Source: CAZXCQ01 sp964639275
GTDB lineage: Bacteria; Desulfobacterota; DSM-4660; Desulfatiglandales; Desulfatiglandaceae
Assembly (NCBI GenBank): GCA_964639275.1
Contig: CAZXCQ010000024.1
Span: 1 to 34,948, forward strand
Direction: 5' to 3'
DNA: 34,948 bases
Both the position numbers and the translations under genes were made by a program. The notes below the pieces were generated by a model. The model searched no databases. It saw only the letters and a list, made by a program, of their open reading frames with translations, and was not told the origin of the DNA. Of the stretch, positions 31,830 through 34,948 are shown in pieces; position 1 is the first letter of the stretch; every line of letters starts with the position of its first letter.

Positions 31830-32921
31830 ATGGGGCGTTTCATCATTGCGGGCGGCGGAACCGGCGGGCATCTTTTTCCAGGAATAGCGATTGCGAGAGA
31901 ACTGGAAGGGAGGTTTGACAAGACAGAGATCCTGTTTGCTGTAGGACGGAAGAAGATGGAGGCAGAGATATTATCCAGCTACGGATACCCTGTTTCATCC
32001 ATCCATGTTGAAGGCCTCAAGGGACGTGGATGGAAAAAGGGACTGGCCGTGCTGGTGAGGTTGCCGACGGCCCTTTTTCAGTCCATGGCTATCATCCGGG
32101 GGTTCTCCCCGGACCTGGTTCTGGGAGTAGGAGGCTATTCTGCCGGCCCCATGTGCCTGGTGGCGAGGTTTATGGGGATACCTACGGCGATCCACGAGCA
32201 GAACTCCTTTCCAGGCCTTACAAACCGCTTGCTGTCCAGGTTTGTAGACCGTGTCATGATTTCATTTGAGGAAAGCAGGCGGCATTTTGGAGGGGACGAG
32301 ATAATACTTACGGGGAATCCGGTTCGCCAGGAGCTTTTTATAGATGCCGGGGCCGAGCCGCGGGCCGGGAAGGGTTTCACCATCCTGGTCGTTGGTGGGA
32401 GTCAGGGCGCCAGGGCGATAAATGAGGCCTTTACAGAGGCCATGTCCCACCTAAAGCGAAAGGGAAGGGGCCTTGAGGTCATCCATCAGACCGGCGAAAT
32501 GGATTACCACCGGGTGCTGGAAGATTACAGGACCAAGGGTCTTAAAGGAGAGGTGGTTCCATTTATCAAGGATATGTCACGGGCCTATCAACGGGCACAC
32601 ATGGTGATCAGCCGGGCCGGGGCGAGCACCATATCGGAACTGGCCGCCCTGGGGAAGCCATCTATCCTGATTCCGTATCCCTATTCCGCAAACCAGCATC
32701 AGGAGGTTAATGCCCGCAGCCTCGTCCAGGCCGGGGGTGCGGTGATGGTCCTTCAGGAGGATATGAGCGCAGTGGGCCTGGCCGAGATCATAACCAGATA
32801 TATGGATGACCGTTTGGCCCTGGACAGATTGGGAGAGAATGCACGCAGGGTGGGTCGGCGGGATGCCGCCAAGGTGATCGTCGACCAACTGGTTGAGGTC
32901 TTGGCGGCCCGCCGGCGGTGA
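31830..32921 (+). CDS. murG: UDP-GlcNAc:lipid I GlcNAc-transferase MurG
   Basis: A 363-residue membrane-associated GT-B glycosyltransferase that turns lipid I into lipid II. It has the N-terminal glycine loop AGGGTGGHLFPG, the second loop VGVGGYSAGP, EQNSFPGLTNR, GGSQGARAIN and the donor site SRAGASTISELAALGKPSILI. Length is normal. It follows ftsW after 7 bp. The run of tightly packed genes stops here, because the next gene, murC, is separated by an inserted repeat. Confidence 0.96.
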   Translation: MGRFIIAGGGTGGHLFPGIAIARELEGRFDKTEILFAVGRKKMEAEILSSYGYPVSSIHVEGLKGRGWKKGLAVLVRLPTALFQSMAIIRGFSPDLVLGVGGYSAGPMCLVARFMGIPTAIHEQNSFPGLTNRLLSRFVDRVMISFEESRRHFGGDEIILTGNPVRQELFIDAGAEPRAGKGFTILVVGGSQGARAINEAFTEAMSHLKRKGRGLEVIHQTGEMDYHRVLEDYRTKGLKGEVVPFIKDMSRAYQRAHMVISRAGASTISELAALGKPSILIPYPYSANQHQEVNARSLVQAGGAVMVLQEDMSAVGLAEIITRYMDDRLALDRLGENARRVGRRDAAKVIVDQLVEVLAARRR

Positions 32922-32973
32922 GAAAAGATCGTAATAGTTCACGGGTCATAAAGCATTCGACAGGACAAAACTG

Positions 32974-33269
32974 GATAACAGGATGAAAAAACAATCAAGG
33001 TAGCCGTTCACGGGTTCAAAGGTTCAGGGGTTTCCCGCTGAAAGCGGGATTGTATTCTTGTCCTCGGATTCCATTTCGGACGCGTATTCACGTGAGAAGC
33101 GCCCGGATTCGTCATTCCCAACCTGAAAATTGGCGGCGCATTGGCAAGCATGTGGCAAAGCCAGCATGTTTTGCGAGGACTTCGGGTCTTCAATTTTGTC
33201 CTTGTCCCCAACCCTGAACGTTGAACCCTGAACCTGTGAACGCTTACCAATCAAGTTAATCCTGTTATC
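32974..33269. repeat. 11-bp inverted repeat split by the element
   Basis: GATAACAGGAT (32974-32984) and ATCCTGTTATC (33259-33269) are exact reverse complements. With the element and one copy of the duplicated CAATCAAG removed, they would form a stem of 11 bp with an 18-nt loop. This is the likely pre-insertion hairpin in the murG-murC gap. Confidence 0.6.
32999..33248 (+). repeat. MITE-like element, copy B (between murG and murC)
   Basis: A 238-bp core (33005-33242) with inverted ends: CGTTCACGGGTTCA at the left and the reverse complement CGTTCACAGGTTCA at the right. Pairing extends outward (GGTAGC against GGTAAG), giving 17 of 20 matching end bases. CAATCAAG occurs on both sides (32992-32999 and 33248-33255), consistent with target duplication. 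Inside, CCCGCT-GAA-AGCGGG forms a small hairpin (about 33034-33048). No transposase is encoded. I count 25 differences from copy C over 238 bases (about 89% identity), with no length change. Confidence 0.8.
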
Positions 33270-33316
33270 GAGTCCGATATAGGCAAATTGAAACAAAGAT
33301 TCAAGGTCACAGGGAA

Positions 33317-34696
33317 ATGAGGAAATTTGGTAAGGCCACCCATATCCACTTTGTAGGCATCGGCGGGATCGGCATGAGCGGGATTGCCGAACTCCTTATC
33401 AACCTGGGATATCGAGTAAGCGGCTCCGATTTGAAGGATTCCGCTGTCACCAGACGTCTGAGCGGCCTGGGGGGAAATATCTCTATCGGCCACAAAAAAG
33501 GACATGTGGGAGAGGCGGACGTGGTGGTCTATTCCTCGGCGGTGCGTCAGGACAACCCCGAAATCCTGGAGGCGAAAGATCGGAATATCCCTGTCATACC
33601 CAGGGCAGAGATGTTGGCGGAGCTGATGCGGCTCAAATATGGGATAGCGATTGCAGGTGCCCACGGTAAGACCACCACCACCTCCATGGTCGCCTCTATT
33701 CTAATGTGCGGACATCTCGATCCGACTGTCGTCATCGGTGGAAGACTGGATATCTGGGGCGGGGCAAATGCCAAATTGGGACAGGGGGATATCCTTCTGG
33801 CCGAGGCAGACGAAAGCGACGGGTCTTTTCTTGCCCTGTCTCCCACCATCGCAGTCGTTACCAACATGGATCACGAACACGTGGATCATTACGGCAACAT
33901 GGAGGCAATCCGCCAGACCTTTATCAATTTTATCAACAAGATCCCCTTTTATGGAATGGCCATAATCTGCCTGGATAACGAGGAGAATCAACGGATCATT
34001 CCAGCGCTCCGGAAACGGTGTCTGACATACGGCATGACCTCTCAGGCCGACTTGAGAGCGAGGGATGTCGTGCAGCAAGGGCTTGGGGTCGGTTTTGAGG
34101 TCAATTATAGGGATCAATCCTTGGGGAGAATGGTGGTGGGGATGCCGGGGGAGCACAACGTGCTAAACGCCCTGGCCGCCACGGCCGTCGGTCTCGAACT
34201 GGACCTCGATCCAGGGGTGATCCGCGAAGGCCTCAAGAGCCTGGGGGGTCTTGAAAGACGCTTTCATATCAAGGGGCAAAAGGGTGATATCCTGGTACTG
34301 GATGATTATGGGCATCATCCCACCGAGATCATGGCCACCCTCAAGACCGCCAAGGAGTGTTGGCCGGAGAGGAGACTGGTTGTGGCCTTCCAGCCACACC
34401 GGTATACCCGCACCAGGGCCGTGTTTGACCGGTTTGTGATCAGCTTTAACGAGGCGGATGTCCTCGTGGTGACTTCCATATATTCAGCCGGAGAGAGCCC
34501 CATCAATGGGGTGACCGGGGAGGGTTTGGCCCAGGGGATAAAAGACCATGGGCACAAGGAGGTCATTTTTTGCCAAAAGGAGGAAGATGTCCTCTCTACC
34601 ATCTTGTCCGTGGCAAGGCCCGGAGACCTGGTGATGACTCTCGGTGCGGGCAACATCAATCGGGTGGGTGATCGGCTGTTGGAAAGGCTGAGGTAG
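33317..34696 (+). CDS. murC: UDP-MurNAc:L-alanine ligase MurC
   Basis: A 459-residue Mur ligase that adds L-alanine, the first amino acid of the wall peptide. Motifs are FVGIGGIGMSGIAELL (12-27), ATP loop AGAHGKTTTT (113-122), EADESDGSFL, TNMDHEHVDHYG and DDYGHHPTEI with the metal/substrate histidines. Length is typical. The ATG at 33317 has AGGGAA directly upstream, a rather weak site. The gene is bracketed by two direct copies of the 238-bp element, which may uncouple it from murG transcription. murB and ftsQAZ, usual next genes, are not in the window. Confidence 0.96.
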   Translation: MRKFGKATHIHFVGIGGIGMSGIAELLINLGYRVSGSDLKDSAVTRRLSGLGGNISIGHKKGHVGEADVVVYSSAVRQDNPEILEAKDRNIPVIPRAEMLAELMRLKYGIAIAGAHGKTTTTSMVASILMCGHLDPTVVIGGRLDIWGGANAKLGQGDILLAEADESDGSFLALSPTIAVVTNMDHEHVDHYGNMEAIRQTFINFINKIPFYGMAIICLDNEENQRIIPALRKRCLTYGMTSQADLRARDVVQQGLGVGFEVNYRDQSLGRMVVGMPGEHNVLNALAATAVGLELDLDPGVIREGLKSLGGLERRFHIKGQKGDILVLDDYGHHPTEIMATLKTAKECWPERRLVVAFQPHRYTRTRAVFDRFVISFNEADVLVVTSIYSAGESPINGVTGEGLAQGIKDHGHKEVIFCQKEEDVLSTILSVARPGDLVMTLGAGNINRVGDRLLERLR

Positions 34697-34710
34697 AGAA
34701 ACAGACTAAC

Positions 34711-34948
34711 CGTTCACGGGTTCAAAGGTTCAGGGGTTTCCCGCTGAAAGCGGGATTGCATTCTTGTCCCCAGATTCCATTTTATACGCGTATTCATGTG
34801 GGAAGCGCCCGGATTCGTGATTTTCAACCTCAAAACTGGCGGCTCATTGGCAAGCATGTGGCACAGCCGAGCGGTTTTGCGAGGACGTGGGGCCTTCAAT
34901 TTTGTCCTTGTCCCTAACCCTGAACGTTGAACCCGGAACCTGTGAACG
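34711..34948 (+). repeat. MITE-like element, copy C (after murC)
   Basis: A full 238-bp copy in the same orientation as copy B, starting 14 bases after the murC stop and ending exactly with the window. Left end CGTTCACGGGTTCA, right end TGTGAACG, internal CCCGCT-GAA-AGCGGG hairpin kept. The flanking CTAAC at the left corresponds to GTAGC of copy B. Target duplication cannot be checked because the right flank is missing. Confidence 0.8.

Larger units (their letters stand above)
32922..33316. other. murG-murC spacer carrying an inserted element
   Basis: This 395-bp gap, much longer than others in the cluster, is almost filled by a MITE-like element (32999-33248) inserted in the loop of an older hairpin. 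About 60 bp remain before murC; TTAATC and TATAGG there are a poor promoter candidate. Confidence 0.7.

Noticed and set aside
33005..33030. GGTTCAA-like stretches suggesting a tRNA T-arm
   Set aside because: No acceptor stem, anticodon arm or D-arm can be built around them.
33008..33250. Minus-strand open frame inside the MITE-like element, also present at 34714-34899
   Set aside because: Although the two translations look alike, most base differences change the amino acid and there is no start signal, so the likeness simply reflects the DNA repeat.
1..34948. Circular plasmid or phage suggested by matching window ends
   Set aside because: The match is a dispersed repeat with an additional internal copy, and the content is core chromosomal cell-wall genes with no replication or phage genes.

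Overview
The window looks like a chromosomal segment of a Gram-negative anaerobe, most likely a Desulfobacterota (deltaproteobacterial) lineage. This is inference from several signs: an LIV-type ABC operon headed by an acyl-CoA ligase, a polyferredoxin/DUF362 redox pair, a mraZ-to-murC cell-wall cluster with a meso-diaminopimelate-type MurE, frequent TTG/GTG starts, and short dispersed intergenic repeats. I saw no rRNA, tRNA, CRISPR array or intact transposase.

Left part (1-5.7 kb), loosely packed and accessory-like. It opens with the last 50 bp of a repeat element. A winged-helix gene broken by an in-frame TGA follows, then a short-chain dehydrogenase and a REP-type transposase remnant. Next come an exported nitrilase-superfamily hydrolase and a divergent MFS permease, then a small PilZ-like protein. 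The spacers hold hairpins and one copy of a dispersed 92-bp repeat.

Minus-strand operon (12.4 to 5.7 kb): acyl-CoA ligase, livG, livF, livK, livH, livM. The first three genes and the last two abut or overlap. Together they would import an organic acid (or branched-chain amino acid) and could activate it to a CoA thioester. LivM carries an unusual C-terminal four-cysteine zinc-ribbon tail.

Gene-poor stretch (12.4-14.5 kb). It holds an FmdB-like small protein that has lost two of four zinc cysteines and runs into the second copy of the 92-bp repeat. It also holds a conserved 99-residue protein of unknown function and a 24-codon remnant of a PAS/sensor-kinase start.

Redox and metabolic block (14.5-18.4 kb, minus): a DJ-1/PfpI protein, a DUF362 protein with a twin-arginine-like start, and a NapH-NapG-like fused membrane polyferredoxin, in an overlapping run. 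gpmA lies downstream of these. A divergent plus-strand group follows: a histone-deacetylase-like amidohydrolase, a diacylglycerol-kinase-family lipid kinase with a TTG start, and a small membrane protein.

Division and cell-wall (dcw) cluster (20.8-34.7 kb, plus): mraZ, rsmH, ftsL, ftsI (with PASTA), murE, murF, a single-domain response regulator, mraY, murD, ftsW, murG, murC. The mraZ promoter has a good -35 box and 10-bp-phased MraZ-type boxes just downstream of the -10. Genes are mostly overlapping or separated by a few bases. A 238-bp MITE-like element is inserted between murG and murC, and a second direct copy lies immediately after murC. The same family marks both ends of the window, which suggests that the sequence was cut at repeats. 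murB, ddl, ftsQ, ftsA and ftsZ are not present and may lie beyond the right edge.
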